The position numbers and the translations under genes were made by a program. From Prochlorococcus sp. AG-459-O09 (lineage in GTDB: Bacteria; Cyanobacteriota; Cyanobacteriia; PCC-6307; Cyanobiaceae): a DNA stretch of 64,000 nucleotides. Where the stretch lies: positions 1 through 64,000 of the forward strand of contig QCRH01000002.1 in assembly GCA_003211955.1 (NCBI GenBank), written 5' to 3'. Positions 54,647 through 64,000 of the stretch are shown piece after piece. Each line of letters starts with the position of its first letter. Positions within the stretch are counted from its first letter, which is position 1. The notes under the pieces were generated by a model, which did no database searches, was not told the origin of the DNA, and saw only the letters and a list, made by a program, of their open reading frames with translations.

Positions 54647-55630
54647 GTGCAATTTATTGATCAAGCCAACATTATTCTTAAAGCTGGAAAAGGTGGAAAT
54701 GGAATAGTTTCATTTAGAAGAGAAAAATTCGTTCCTGCTGGAGGACCTTCGGGGGGAAATGGTGGCAGAGGGGGTTCAGTTATTTTGGTGGCTGATAATA
54801 ATCTTCAAACATTATTAGATTTCAAATTCAAACGTGAAATAATTGCTGAAGATGGATGCAAAGGAGGTCCTAATAAGAGATCAGGCGCTTCAGGTGAGGA
54901 TACAATCCTTAAAGTACCCTGCGGTACAGAAATAAGAGATATTAAAACCGGCATTATTTTAGGAGACTTAACTAAAGATAAGCAGAGTTTAACTATTGCC
55001 ATTGGAGGAAGAGGTGGACATGGTAATGCTTACTATTTAAGTAATCAAAATAGAGCCCCAGAATCATTCACTGAAGGAAAAGATGGTGAGATATGGGAAG
55101 TTCAATTAGAACTAAAACTTCTTGCAGAGGTTGGGATTATAGGCCTTCCAAATGCTGGAAAAAGTACTTTGATTTCTGTTATTTCATCTGCCCGTCCAAA
55201 AATCGCAAATTATCCTTTCACAACTCTAATACCTAACTTAGGTGTAGTAAGAAAAATTGATGGGAATGGTTCCCTTTTTGCGGATATTCCTGGATTAATA
55301 TCAGGGGCAGCTGATGGAGTAGGTTTAGGCCATGATTTTTTAAGGCACATCCAAAGAACGAAGATACTTGTTCACTTAATTGATGCAGTTGCAGAAAATC
55401 CTTTAAAGGATTTTGAGATAATTGAGCAGGAATTAAAAAAATATGGGAAAGGTCTTTTAGATAAAGAGAGGATAATAGTATTGAATAAAATGGAGCTGGT
55501 AGATGATGATTATTTGAAAATAATTTCAAAAAAGTTAGAAGATTTATCTAAAAAGAAAGTTTTAGTTATTTCTTCATCTTTAAAAAAAGGTTTATCTTCA
55601 CTGCTTTCTGAAGTATGGAAAAGGATCTAA
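54647..55630 (+). CDS. obgE: GTPase Obg
   Basis: [79 protein letters not shown]. Confidence 0.97.
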   Translation: MQFIDQANIILKAGKGGNGIVSFRREKFVPAGGPSGGNGGRGGSVILVADNNLQTLLDFKFKREIIAEDGCKGGPNKRSGASGEDTILKVPCGTEIRDIKTGIILGDLTKDKQSLTIAIGGRGGHGNAYYLSNQNRAPESFTEGKDGEIWEVQLELKLLAEVGIIGLPNAGKSTLISVISSARPKIANYPFTTLIPNLGVVRKIDGNGSLFADIPGLISGAADGVGLGHDFLRHIQRTKILVHLIDAVAENPLKDFEIIEQELKKYGKGLLDKERIIVLNKMELVDDDYLKIISKKLEDLSKKKVLVISSSLKKGLSSLLSEVWKRI

Positions 55631-55713
55631 CTTAAATTAAAAATTTTTTTGTAAAAAACACTTGATTTAATAATGAAAATTAGTCATAAATAAGATACTT
55701 CTTTAAAAATAAT

Positions 55714-55896
55714 ATGAATTTCTATACTTGCTTTGATCAACAAGGAAAAATAATAGCTAGATGTCAAACCATCCAAGATATTGAGGTTTTAAAGAAAATG
55801 GGAAGACCAATAGTGGAAGTCAAGGAAATGAAAAATGAGGAGTCGGTTGTTTGTTCTCTTACAGGAAGTCCATCCGACTTTAATAGAGATTACTAA
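55714..55896 (+). CDS. Small hypothetical protein (60 aa)
   Basis: MNFYTCFDQQGKIIARCQTIQDIEVLKKMGRPIVEVKEMKNEESVVC...; followed directly by terminator. Confidence 0.65.
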   Translation: MNFYTCFDQQGKIIARCQTIQDIEVLKKMGRPIVEVKEMKNEESVVCSLTGSPSDFNRDY

Positions 55897-55908
55897 ATAA
55901 TTTAAAAT

Positions 55909-55938
55909 AAAAAAAAGGGCTTTTAGAGCCCTTTTTTA
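55909..55938. terminator. Bidirectional intrinsic terminator
   Basis: AAAAAAGGGCTTTTAGAGCCCTTTTTT: GGGCT/AGCCC stem with A6/T6 flanks between convergent genes. Confidence 0.88.
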
Positions 55939-55964
55939 TTGTGGATTATCTATCAAAAGAAAAC

Positions 55965-56183
55965 TTAATCATCATAAACAAGGCATTCTGGTTCATCCGG
56001 GTTGGCATCGCAGAATAGTTCCAAAGCATTAGGATCATGTTTATCCTCTGGGTGATGATCCTTATATTCTTCGAGTTCTTTTAGCTCTTCAGTTAAATGT
56101 CTGACCTTTGGAAGATTGCCCTCTGCTTTTGCAGATTCGATTTCCGATTGATCTTTTTGGATGTGTTCGTCAATGGATTTCAT
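55965..56183 (-). CDS. CP12-like Calvin-cycle regulatory protein (C-terminal Cys pair only)
   Basis: C-terminus KHDPNALELFCDANPDEPECLVYDD matches CP12 GAPDH-binding tail; no N-terminal Cys pair. Confidence 0.85.
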   Translation of the reverse strand: MKSIDEHIQKDQSEIESAKAEGNLPKVRHLTEELKELEEYKDHHPEDKHDPNALELFCDANPDEPECLVYDD

Positions 56184-56309
56184 TTTAAGCTTTTCGTACT
56201 TTAGTAGACATACATAACATAGTTAATTTCTAATGAAATTGCATCATCTATTAACTGAATAAGTGTTCATTACAACATCATTTTTTTTCAAAATTGATTT
56301 ATGTATTTT

Positions 56310-57254
56310 TTAGGACTCTAATCTCATTACTTCCTCTAAAGATGGTAAAACTGGGATTAGTTGATTTGGGTTTAAAGGGAATAAAGCTTTGTAGTAATCT
56401 TTTTTCCATTCATTGTCGAAGCATGTCCTATTTATGTTAGATAATTTAAAGAATTTTAATCTCCATTCAATAATCTTTTCGAAACTTGATAGTTCTTGTT
56501 TAGTACATTTGAAAAGTTTGCTATATATCAATTCCCATCTTATAAGCGTTGGAAAAAGGTAAATATCTGCGTAAGTTAACTCTTCCCCAAATATCCAGTC
56601 TCCTTTGTTTTTCTGTAGTAAATTTTCAACTTCATTTATAGCTGCGAAAAGATTTTGACTTGCATTTTCGTAAGCTGACTGGTTTCTGGCGAAACCACAT
56701 TTATATACTCCATCATTAATGCTGTTATTAATTAAATCTAAAAATTTTTGATTACAGTCTTTAATAGTTAATATCTGAATTTTTGATTGAATTTTTATTG
56801 AATTGAGTAGTCTTATAATCTGTGAACTTTCATTAGATAAAATATTTACTTCATCTTTTATAAAACTAATTAAAAGGGGTAATGTTGCTCTAAAAATAAT
56901 CTTTTTATTAGCTTTTTTGTAAAGGTCTGAAAGTCTGATACATCCCATAAACTTTGTATTGAAAATCCATTCGCCATGCTCAAGATCTGCTTTTAAAAAA
57001 ATAACTTTAACTTTTTTAGATAAATGTTTTATTTCTTGGACGAGTAAAGTTCTTTGACACCATGGACAAGAATTCCCTACCAATAAATAAATTTGTCCAT
57101 TCTCAGAATTAATCTCGTATTCACTATCAATAGTTATACCTTTAGGCCTTTTATAATTACCATGTAAATCTGATGGTGCGAAGCCATTCATTAATTGGGT
57201 CCAAAACCAAAACCAGAATTTTCTGGTGGCCTTTATAAGGTATTTATTTTGCAT
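56310..57254 (-). CDS. Glutathione S-transferase-like protein
   Basis: Thioredoxin-fold NSCPWCQRTLLVQEIKHL and C-terminal GST helix region GDWIFGEELTYADIYLFPTLIRWE. Confidence 0.8.
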   Translation of the reverse strand: MQNKYLIKATRKFWFWFWTQLMNGFAPSDLHGNYKRPKGITIDSEYEINSENGQIYLLVGNSCPWCQRTLLVQEIKHLSKKVKVIFLKADLEHGEWIFNTKFMGCIRLSDLYKKANKKIIFRATLPLLISFIKDEVNILSNESSQIIRLLNSIKIQSKIQILTIKDCNQKFLDLINNSINDGVYKCGFARNQSAYENASQNLFAAINEVENLLQKNKGDWIFGEELTYADIYLFPTLIRWELIYSKLFKCTKQELSSFEKIIEWRLKFFKLSNINRTCFDNEWKKDYYKALFPLNPNQLIPVLPSLEEVMRLES

Positions 57255-57276
57255 AAATTTTTATTTTAAAGAAAAA

Positions 57277-58182
57277 ATGACTATTCAAAGAATACTTATC
57301 GTTTCAGGTACTCATGGGAATGAAATTAATCCTGTTTGGGCGGTTAAGCAATTTAATAGAGAGGAGAATAGTTTAAAACATGGCATCGAGTATGAGTACA
57401 TCATAGGTAATCCTGTTGCCTATGAAAAAGGTTACAGATATATAGATGTAGATTTAAATAGATCTTTTAAAGAAAGTGAGAATTTTGATCAACACAAGAA
57501 TAGCTTTTATGAAACTAATAGAGCTAATTTTTTAGTAGATGCATTTGGAATTAACGGATCTAAACCCTGTCAAATTGCAATTGATTTGCATACTACTACT
57601 GCAAATATGGGAACAAGCATTGTTTTGTATGGGAGGAGATTCAAAGATTTTTGTTTAGCTGCATTACTGCAGAACAAATTTGGATTGCCTATTTATCTAC
57701 ACGAAAAAGACAAAGCCCAAACTGGCTTTCTTGTAGAAGCTTGGCCATGTGGTTTAGTTATTGAAATAGGAGCTGTCGCACAAAATTTTTATGATCAAAA
57801 TATTATAAATAGATTCTTAATAATCATTAGATCTTTAAGGGAAGAGATAGATAAATTGAAAAACAACCTTATAGAACTTCCAAAGGAATTGGTTGTTCAT
57901 GTTCATCAAGGGAGTGTAGATTATCCAAGAGATGAAAAAGGATATATTGATGGCTTAATTCATCCTGAAAGAATAAACCAAGATTGGAAAATGATTAAAA
58001 AAGGAGATCCATTATTTCTTGATAGCCAAGGAATAATACATAAATATAATGAAGAAGAATTGATTTGGCCTGTTTTTATTGGCGAAGTTGCCTATAAGGA
58101 AAAAAACATTGCCATGAGCTACACGAAGAAAGAAGTTATTAGTTCTAACAATCAATGGGTTTATGAGTTTGAAAGCCTTTAA
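57277..58182 (+). CDS. Aspartoacylase/succinylglutamate desuccinylase-family zinc hydrolase
   Basis: ILIVSGTHGNEINPVWAVKQF, DVDLNRSF, IDLHTTTANMGTS, VIEIGAVAQ; ATG 57277 preferred over upstream start 57226. Confidence 0.87.
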   Translation: MTIQRILIVSGTHGNEINPVWAVKQFNREENSLKHGIEYEYIIGNPVAYEKGYRYIDVDLNRSFKESENFDQHKNSFYETNRANFLVDAFGINGSKPCQIAIDLHTTTANMGTSIVLYGRRFKDFCLAALLQNKFGLPIYLHEKDKAQTGFLVEAWPCGLVIEIGAVAQNFYDQNIINRFLIIIRSLREEIDKLKNNLIELPKELVVHVHQGSVDYPRDEKGYIDGLIHPERINQDWKMIKKGDPLFLDSQGIIHKYNEEELIWPVFIGEVAYKEKNIAMSYTKKEVISSNNQWVYEFESL

Positions 58183-58299
58183 ATTAAGAAACAAGGACAG
58201 TAAATTGATGAAAACTAATAAGGATTTTTTATTTCAAAGATAAGTTTATTTAATATTTAATGCTTTTATTTTTTTTGTTAAGTCTTCATCCTTAAAACC

Positions 58300-58428
58300 T
58301 TAAATTCTTTCGCTCCAGTAAATAACAGCTCCAAAAGCCTCTAATTGCAGTCTTCTATGCTTAGCCTCTCTTAAGGAAACCACCTCTTTCGATCTTTTTC
58401 CGTTAAGAAGCCATTCGATTATTACCAA
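58300..58428 (-). CDS. Uncalled small ORF, 42 aa (TTG start)
   Basis: Hand translation of minus strand: (M)VIIEWLLNGKRSKEVVSLREAKHRRLQLEAFGAVIYWSERI*; protein-like composition and visibly higher GC than flanking AT-rich intergenic DNA. Confidence 0.55.
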   Translation of the reverse strand: MVIIEWLLNGKRSKEVVSLREAKHRRLQLEAFGAVIYWSERI

Positions 58429-58542
58429 GTTAAATCTTCAATAACAAAGAAAATATTAAGATATGGAGGTTCTTTTTTTTGATTTAGCAAAAAATAAGTT
58501 TACTTAAAGAAAAAAAATTACACATTTTTAGCAATTTTGGTC

Positions 58543-58548
58543 TAAAAT
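58543..58548 (+). promoter_or_regulatory. Putative psbA -10 element (TAAAAT)
   Basis: TCTAAAATCACC about 70 nt upstream of psbA ATG; -35 not clear. Confidence 0.4.
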
Positions 58549-58556
58549 CACCGAAG

Positions 58557-58600
58557 CGGAATTAATTTCCGTTTTTATTTACACGTCTCACATTAGAGAC
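58557..58600 (+). promoter_or_regulatory. psbA 5'UTR tandem hairpins
   Basis: CGGAA-TTAAT-TTCCG (58557-58571) followed by TTTTT, then GTCTC-ACATTA-GAGAC (58585-58600), ATG at 58616. Confidence 0.6.
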
Positions 58601-58615
58601 ATACTTTACGAACTC

Positions 58616-59698
58616 ATGACAACTATTCAGCAGCAGCGTTCTTCGCTGTTAAAAGGTTGGCCACAGTTTTGTGAGTGGGTAACATCAACTAACAACAGAA
58701 TTTATGTTGGTTGGTTCGGCGTCTTAATGATTCCATGCCTTCTTACAGCAGCGGCTTGCTTCATCGTTGCATTCATCGCAGCACCACCAGTAGACATCGA
58801 CGGAATTAGAGAGCCAGTTGCTGGTTCATTCCTATATGGAAACAACATCATCTCAGGTGCAGTTGTTCCTTCTTCTAACGCTATTGGTCTACACTTCTAC
58901 CCAATTTGGGAAGCAGCTACTGTAGATGAGTGGTTATACAACGGTGGTCCTTACCAGCTTGTAATTTTCCACTTCCTAATTGGTATTTCAGCATACATGG
59001 GAAGACAGTGGGAGCTTTCATACCGTCTAGGTATGCGTCCTTGGATCTGTGTTGCATACTCTGCACCAGTTTCAGCAGCTTTCGCAGTATTTCTTGTATA
59101 CCCATTCGGTCAAGGTTCATTCTCTGACGGAATGCCTCTAGGTATCTCTGGAACATTCAACTTCATGTTTGTTTTCCAGGCAGAGCACAACATTCTTATG
59201 CACCCATTCCACATGGCTGGTGTTGCTGGTATGTTCGGAGGATCTTTATTCTCAGCTATGCATGGTTCACTTGTTACTTCATCTCTAATCAGAGAAACAA
59301 CTGAGACAGAGTCTCAGAACTATGGTTACAAGTTCGGACAAGAAGAAGAAACATACAACATCGTTGCAGCTCATGGCTACTTCGGTCGTTTGATCTTCCA
59401 ATATGCTTCATTCAACAACAGCAGAAGTCTTCACTTCTTCCTAGCTGTATTCCCAGTTGTTTGTGTATGGTTAACTTCAATGGGTATCTGCACAATGGCA
59501 TTCAACCTTAACGGTTTCAACTTCAACCAGTCAGTTGTTGATGCAAACGGTAAGATTGTTCCTACATGGGGTGACGTTCTAAACAGAGCAAACCTAGGTA
59601 TGGAAGTAATGCACGAGCGTAACGCTCACAACTTCCCACTTGATCTAGCAGCAGCTGAGTCTACAACAGTAGCTCTTTCAGCTCCAGCTATCGGTTAA
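58616..59698 (+). CDS. psbA: Photosystem II D1 protein
   Basis: [43 protein letters not shown]...[22 protein letters not shown]. Confidence 0.99.
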   Translation: MTTIQQQRSSLLKGWPQFCEWVTSTNNRIYVGWFGVLMIPCLLTAAACFIVAFIAAPPVDIDGIREPVAGSFLYGNNIISGAVVPSSNAIGLHFYPIWEAATVDEWLYNGGPYQLVIFHFLIGISAYMGRQWELSYRLGMRPWICVAYSAPVSAAFAVFLVYPFGQGSFSDGMPLGISGTFNFMFVFQAEHNILMHPFHMAGVAGMFGGSLFSAMHGSLVTSSLIRETTETESQNYGYKFGQEEETYNIVAAHGYFGRLIFQYASFNNSRSLHFFLAVFPVVCVWLTSMGICTMAFNLNGFNFNQSVVDANGKIVPTWGDVLNRANLGMEVMHERNAHNFPLDLAAAESTTVALSAPAIG

Positions 59699-59718
59699 GC
59701 TTAAAGTTCTTAAATTTA

Positions 59719-59748
59719 CAAGCCTCCTTTTTGGGGGCTTTTTTTTTG
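59719..59748 (+). terminator. psbA intrinsic terminator
   Basis: AGCCTCC-TTTTT-GGGGGCT stem-loop followed by T-run. Confidence 0.88.
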
Positions 59749-59806
59749 TTTAATTTTTAATTGGTTTCATATAATGTTTATATATAAATAAACATTTGAT
59801 ATTTCT

Positions 59807-60904
59807 ATGAGTAGTAGTTTTGGAAAAATTTTTCGTGTTAGTACTTTTGGAGAATCACATGGTGGTGCAGTAGGAGTTATCCTTGATGGATGTCCCCCTA
59901 AGTTAAAAGTAGATATAAATCTGATACAAAATGAATTAGATAGGCGAAGGCCTGGCCAAAGTGACATTACAACGCCCAGAAATGAAGAAGATAAAATTGA
60001 AATATTAAGTGGGATAAAGGAAGGGTTCACACTTGGAACTCCAATAGCGATGTTGGTAAGAAACAAGGATCAAAAACCAGGAGACTATGATAACTTGGAA
60101 CAAGTATTTAGACCTTCTCATGCAGATGGTACATATCATCTGAAATATGGAATTCAGGCAAGTTCTGGCGGTGGAAGAGCCTCTGCTAGAGAAACAATTG
60201 GGAGAGTAGCTGCTGGTGCTGTAGCAAAACAATTATTAAAAACCTTCTGTAACACTGAAATACTATCTTGGGTAAAGCGTATACATGATATTGATTCTGA
60301 TATAAATAAAGAGAAGATTTCTCTCAAAAAAATAGATTCTAATATTGTTAGATGTCCAGATGAAAAGGTATCAACAGAAATGATCGAGAGAATTAAGGAA
60401 TTAAAGCGTCAAGGAGACTCTTGCGGCGGTGTTATTGAATGTCTAGTAAGGAATGTTCCCTCTGGTCTTGGAATGCCAGTTTTTGATAAATTAGAAGCTG
60501 ATTTAGCAAAGGCTTTGATGTCTTTGCCTGCCACGAAAGGCTTTGAAATAGGTTCAGGTTTCTCCGGAACTTATTTAAAAGGAAGCGAACATAATGATGC
60601 ATTCATCAAGTCTGATGATGTTAGTAAGTTAAGAACAACATCAAACAATTCAGGAGGTATACAGGGCGGAATAAGTAATGGTGAAAATATTGAGATGAAG
60701 ATAGCTTTTAAACCTACAGCAACCATCGGGAAAGAACAGAAAACAGTAAATGCTGAAGGTAAAGAAGTACTTATGAAAGCAAAAGGGAGGCACGATCCAT
60801 GCGTTCTACCAAGAGCAGTTCCCATGGTTGATGCTATGGTAGCTCTAGTACTTGCTGATCATTTGCTTCTAAATCATGCTCAATGTGACTTAATAAATAA
60901 GTAG
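59807..60904 (+). CDS. aroC: Chorismate synthase
   Basis: [81 protein letters not shown]. Confidence 0.97.
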   Translation: MSSSFGKIFRVSTFGESHGGAVGVILDGCPPKLKVDINLIQNELDRRRPGQSDITTPRNEEDKIEILSGIKEGFTLGTPIAMLVRNKDQKPGDYDNLEQVFRPSHADGTYHLKYGIQASSGGGRASARETIGRVAAGAVAKQLLKTFCNTEILSWVKRIHDIDSDINKEKISLKKIDSNIVRCPDEKVSTEMIERIKELKRQGDSCGGVIECLVRNVPSGLGMPVFDKLEADLAKALMSLPATKGFEIGSGFSGTYLKGSEHNDAFIKSDDVSKLRTTSNNSGGIQGGISNGENIEMKIAFKPTATIGKEQKTVNAEGKEVLMKAKGRHDPCVLPRAVPMVDAMVALVLADHLLLNHAQCDLINK

Positions 60905-60938
60905 TATTTTTGTTGAATAAATTATATTTATCTTTGAT

Positions 60939-61565
60939 TTAATTATTTTTGAGCCATTCAAATATTTTTGGATCAAATTTTTTATTTTTGATAGCTTTAT
61001 CTCCAATTACGACTGCTTTATACCCTAAAGATTTATAAGTTTTTAAATCATTGATTGATAGTCCTCCAGCAGCAATGAAATCAATATTTGTACAGTTGAG
61101 TATATCTATTGAACTATCTTTACTCTTTATTGGGTAAATTTTGATAATTTTGCAATTTAAATCTATCGCTTCCTTAAGATCTTTTAAATTATTAATTCCA
61201 GGAATTAATAAATAACTTTTTGACTGCGCATAATTGAAAAGATCTTTATCCCAAAATTTCATCATAGAAAAATTTAATCCAATTTTTAAAGAATCTTCTA
61301 TTGATTGCTTATTAACTATGGAGGCGGATCCTAAATTAATTCTTGGATATTTAATTTTGATATCGGATACAAAATCGAACCAATTTTCGTTGTTAGACCA
61401 ACTTATTTCAATATTCTTTAATCCTAATTTTACTAAGTATTCTAATTCTTCAAAAAATAAATTTCTTATAGAGGTATTTGAGTAAATATTATCTTCAGGT
61501 TTTATAAGTAAAAAAAAAGACTCAGTTTTCAGGAACTCCGAAAAAGAATCTTCTTTATTATTCAT
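60939..61565 (-). CDS. KDPG/KHG aldolase-like protein
   Basis: LKNIEISWS, NLGSASI, LIPGINNLKDLKEAI, IIKIYPIKS (candidate Schiff-base Lys), FIAAGGLS. Confidence 0.75.
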   Translation of the reverse strand: MNNKEDSFSEFLKTESFFLLIKPEDNIYSNTSIRNLFFEELEYLVKLGLKNIEISWSNNENWFDFVSDIKIKYPRINLGSASIVNKQSIEDSLKIGLNFSMMKFWDKDLFNYAQSKSYLLIPGINNLKDLKEAIDLNCKIIKIYPIKSKDSSIDILNCTNIDFIAAGGLSINDLKTYKSLGYKAVVIGDKAIKNKKFDPKIFEWLKNN

Positions 61566-61586
61566 TAAAAATTTAAACTTTTGCGA

Positions 61587-63440
61587 TTAAATATAGTTTG
61601 CGACTTTTACTTCTGAGCGGTTAAGCAAATCTTGGATATCTTCAGTATCTATAGTTTCTCTTTCAATTAGCATTTGAGCCATTTCGTCTAGAACAGTTCT
61701 GTTATCTGATAAAACTTTTGTAGCTCTCTTATAGGCAACATCAACAAGTTCTGAAACCTCTACATCAATTGTTGCGGCCGTATCTTCAGAAAAGTCTCTT
61801 GTAGAGCTCATATCTCTTCCGAGAAACATTCCACCTTGAGATTGACCTAGAGCGACAGGACCTATTTTGTCACTCATGCCAAATTTAGTGATCATTTGTC
61901 TTGCTACATTAGCAACTTGTTGTAAATCATTTGAAGCTCCAGTTGTTACCTCTTCTTCTCCATAAACAATTTCTTCAGCAACTCTTCCACCAAGAGCTAC
62001 AGCCATTTGATTTTGAAGGTAAGAGCGAGAGTAAAGACCAGATTCCATTCTTTCTTCACTTGGAGTAAAGAAGGTTAGCCCTCCAGCTTGACCTCTTGGA
62101 ATAATTGAAACTTTTGCTACTGGATCATAATCAGGCATTAATGCTCCAACGAGTGCATGACCAGCTTCGTGATAAGCAACTAATTCTTTTTTCTTATCAC
62201 TGATTACTCTATCTTTCTTTTCTGGGCCAGCCATAACTCTTTCAATGGCATCTCCGACTTCATCGTTACTTACTTTATCTAAATCTTTTCTAGCTGCTAG
62301 TATTGCTGCTTCATTTAAAAGGTTAGCTAAATCTGCACCAGTAAAACCTGGTGTTCTTCTAGCAACTTTATCCAAATCTACGTCTTTTGAAAGAGTTTTA
62401 TCTTTCGCATGAACATTTAATATCTGCAATCTTCCAGCATAATCTGGTCTATCTACTGTTACCTGTCTATCAAATCTTCCAGGACGCATTAAAGCTGAAT
62501 CTAAGACATCTGGTCTGTTGGTGGCAGCAACTATTATTATTCCTGAATTACCTTCGAAACCATCCATTTCAGTTAGGAGTTGATTTAATGTTTGTTCTCT
62601 TTCATCATTTCCTCCGCCCATACCAGCACCTCTTTGTCTTCCAACTGCATCTATTTCATCAATAAAAACAATACAAGGAGCGTTCTTTTTAGCTTGTTCA
62701 AAAAGATCTCTAACTCTGCTAGCTCCAACTCCTACAAACATTTCTACAAATTCTGAACCAGATATTGAGAAAAAAGGTACACCTGCTTCTCCAGCTACTG
62801 CTTTTGCTAACAATGTTTTTCCTGTCCCAGGAGGGCCAACAAGAAGAACTCCTTTTGGAATTTTTGCTCCTACTGCAGTAAATCTGTCTGGACTCTTAAG
62901 AAAATCTACAACTTCTGTAAGTTCTAATTTTGCACCTTCAACTCCAGCAACATCTGAAAAGGTTACTTGTGTAGATGGTTCCATTTGCAATCTAGCTTTG
63001 CTCTTGCCAAAACTCATGGCAGGGTTACCACCTCCAGCATTACCACTTTGGGATCTTCTGAAAAGAAAAAATAAGCCTCCGATCAAAAGCACTGGAAAAA
63101 TTAAGCTACTTATAGCTTGTTGCCATGGATTGGCTAATTTTGTAGGAGTTACAGCTATATCTACATTATTCTCAGTTAGTATTTTTAATAAATCTTTGTC
63201 AGGGGCTAAATTGACCTCAGACCTGCTCCCATCATTTTCAACAACTTGAGCTGTGGCATTATCTGGAGATATTAGGACTCTACTGATTTCTTTATCTTGC
63301 ACTGCCTCTATAAAATCACTATATCGCAAGGTCTTTGTAGAACTTTCAGTACTAGGTTTATCAAAAACTGAGGTACCAATGAAAATTACAGTAATAACAG
63401 CTAGGACATAAAGTCCTACGTTTCTCCAACGTTTGTTCAC
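61587..63440 (-). CDS. ftsH: ATP-dependent zinc metalloprotease FtsH
   Basis: [46 protein letters not shown], zinc motif HEAGH. Confidence 0.98.
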   Translation of the reverse strand: MNKRWRNVGLYVLAVITVIFIGTSVFDKPSTESSTKTLRYSDFIEAVQDKEISRVLISPDNATAQVVENDGSRSEVNLAPDKDLLKILTENNVDIAVTPTKLANPWQQAISSLIFPVLLIGGLFFLFRRSQSGNAGGGNPAMSFGKSKARLQMEPSTQVTFSDVAGVEGAKLELTEVVDFLKSPDRFTAVGAKIPKGVLLVGPPGTGKTLLAKAVAGEAGVPFFSISGSEFVEMFVGVGASRVRDLFEQAKKNAPCIVFIDEIDAVGRQRGAGMGGGNDEREQTLNQLLTEMDGFEGNSGIIIVAATNRPDVLDSALMRPGRFDRQVTVDRPDYAGRLQILNVHAKDKTLSKDVDLDKVARRTPGFTGADLANLLNEAAILAARKDLDKVSNDEVGDAIERVMAGPEKKDRVISDKKKELVAYHEAGHALVGALMPDYDPVAKVSIIPRGQAGGLTFFTPSEERMESGLYSRSYLQNQMAVALGGRVAEEIVYGEEEVTTGASNDLQQVANVARQMITKFGMSDKIGPVALGQSQGGMFLGRDMSSTRDFSEDTAATIDVEVSELVDVAYKRATKVLSDNRTVLDEMAQMLIERETIDTEDIQDLLNRSEVKVANYI

Positions 63441-63486
63441 GATAAAAAATCTTTAATAAATCTATAATACTAATAATAAAACATTA

Positions 63487-64000
63487 TTAAGAGCGTCTTA
63501 GAACATCTACTACACTTTTGAATGCAAACCATTCAGGAATTGGTTCGCCATTCCTTAATTTCTTTCTAAATTCAGTACCACTAAGTTTCATAATTTCATA
63601 ATTTAATTCTTTGGCTTCTTCAGCTGTTATATATCCTTTTTCCTTTGTATAAACTAAATTTTTTGAAGGAACAGTTTGCATCATCAATTCATCTGCACAC
63701 CTATTCGCAAAATTCTGCGCGTCATATGGACCATAAAAATCCTCACCAGTTGATGAAGACTTACAACCAGCCATATCTCTACCAATAATAAAGTGGGTAC
63801 AGCCATAATTTCTTCTGATTATCATATGTTGCAGAGCTTCTCTTGGCCCGGCCATATGCATTGAATAAGGTAAAAAAGCCCATTTTATTCTTTCATCAGA
63901 TATTTCCTCTTCTAATTCTTTATAGGTCAAATATCTAACTTTCCCCGGGATATCATCTTGTTGAGTTGGTCCACAAGTTGGATGAACTAAAACAACTGAT
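63487..64000 (-). CDS. sat: ATP sulfurylase (5' end off window)
   Basis: Frame stays open upstream of the tracked ORF: VVLVHPTCGPTQQDDIPGKVRYLTYKELEEE...HMAGPREALQHMIIRRNYGCTHFIIGRDMAG...SGTEFRKKLRNGEPIPEWFAF. Confidence 0.95.
   Translation of the reverse strand, partial: SVVLVHPTCGPTQQDDIPGKVRYLTYKELEEEISDERIKWAFLPYSMHMAGPREALQHMIIRRNYGCTHFIIGRDMAGCKSSSTGEDFYGPYDAQNFANRCADELMMQTVPSKNLVYTKEKGYITAEEAKELNYEIMKLSGTEFRKKLRNGEPIPEWFAFKSVVDVLRRS

Noticed and set aside
54443-54664. 73-aa minus-strand ORF across the mutS2/obgE junction
   Set aside because: Overlaps two clear genes in opposite orientation; no domain
58917-59156. ORFs overlapping psbA in other frames (58917-59156 minus, 58930-59127 plus)
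   Set aside because: psbA is unambiguous; these are out-of-frame artefacts without recognisable domains
62387-62665. 92-aa plus-strand ORF opposite ftsH
   Set aside because: Leu/His/Phe-rich shadow translation of a highly conserved AAA+ gene

Overview
AT-rich, densely packed cyanobacterial chromosome segment. Gene content and order (psbA-aroC-eda-like-ftsH-sat; bicA/sbtA/sbtB; phylloquinone genes beside ndhH; secE-nusG-rplKAJL) point to a high-light Prochlorococcus. I support about 60 protein-coding genes, nearly all housekeeping or core: sulfate assimilation, phylloquinone synthesis, ribosomal proteins, Ci uptake, PSII D1, FtsH and others. I saw no tRNA, rRNA, CRISPR array, transposon or prophage. 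The window is mostly ordinary core genome and I did not find a convincing wholly new system. The best second-look items are: a programmed +1 frameshift in prfB (CTT TGA C); a short SbtB-like PII protein without the C-terminal Cys motif, beside SbtA and a SulP transporter; a CP12-like protein without the N-terminal Cys pair; an uncalled 42-aa ORF upstream of psbA; two hairpins in the psbA 5'UTR; an L10-type leader upstream of rplJ; and several conserved-looking proteins of unknown function. Names are assigned by motif and family recognition only; no database search was run.
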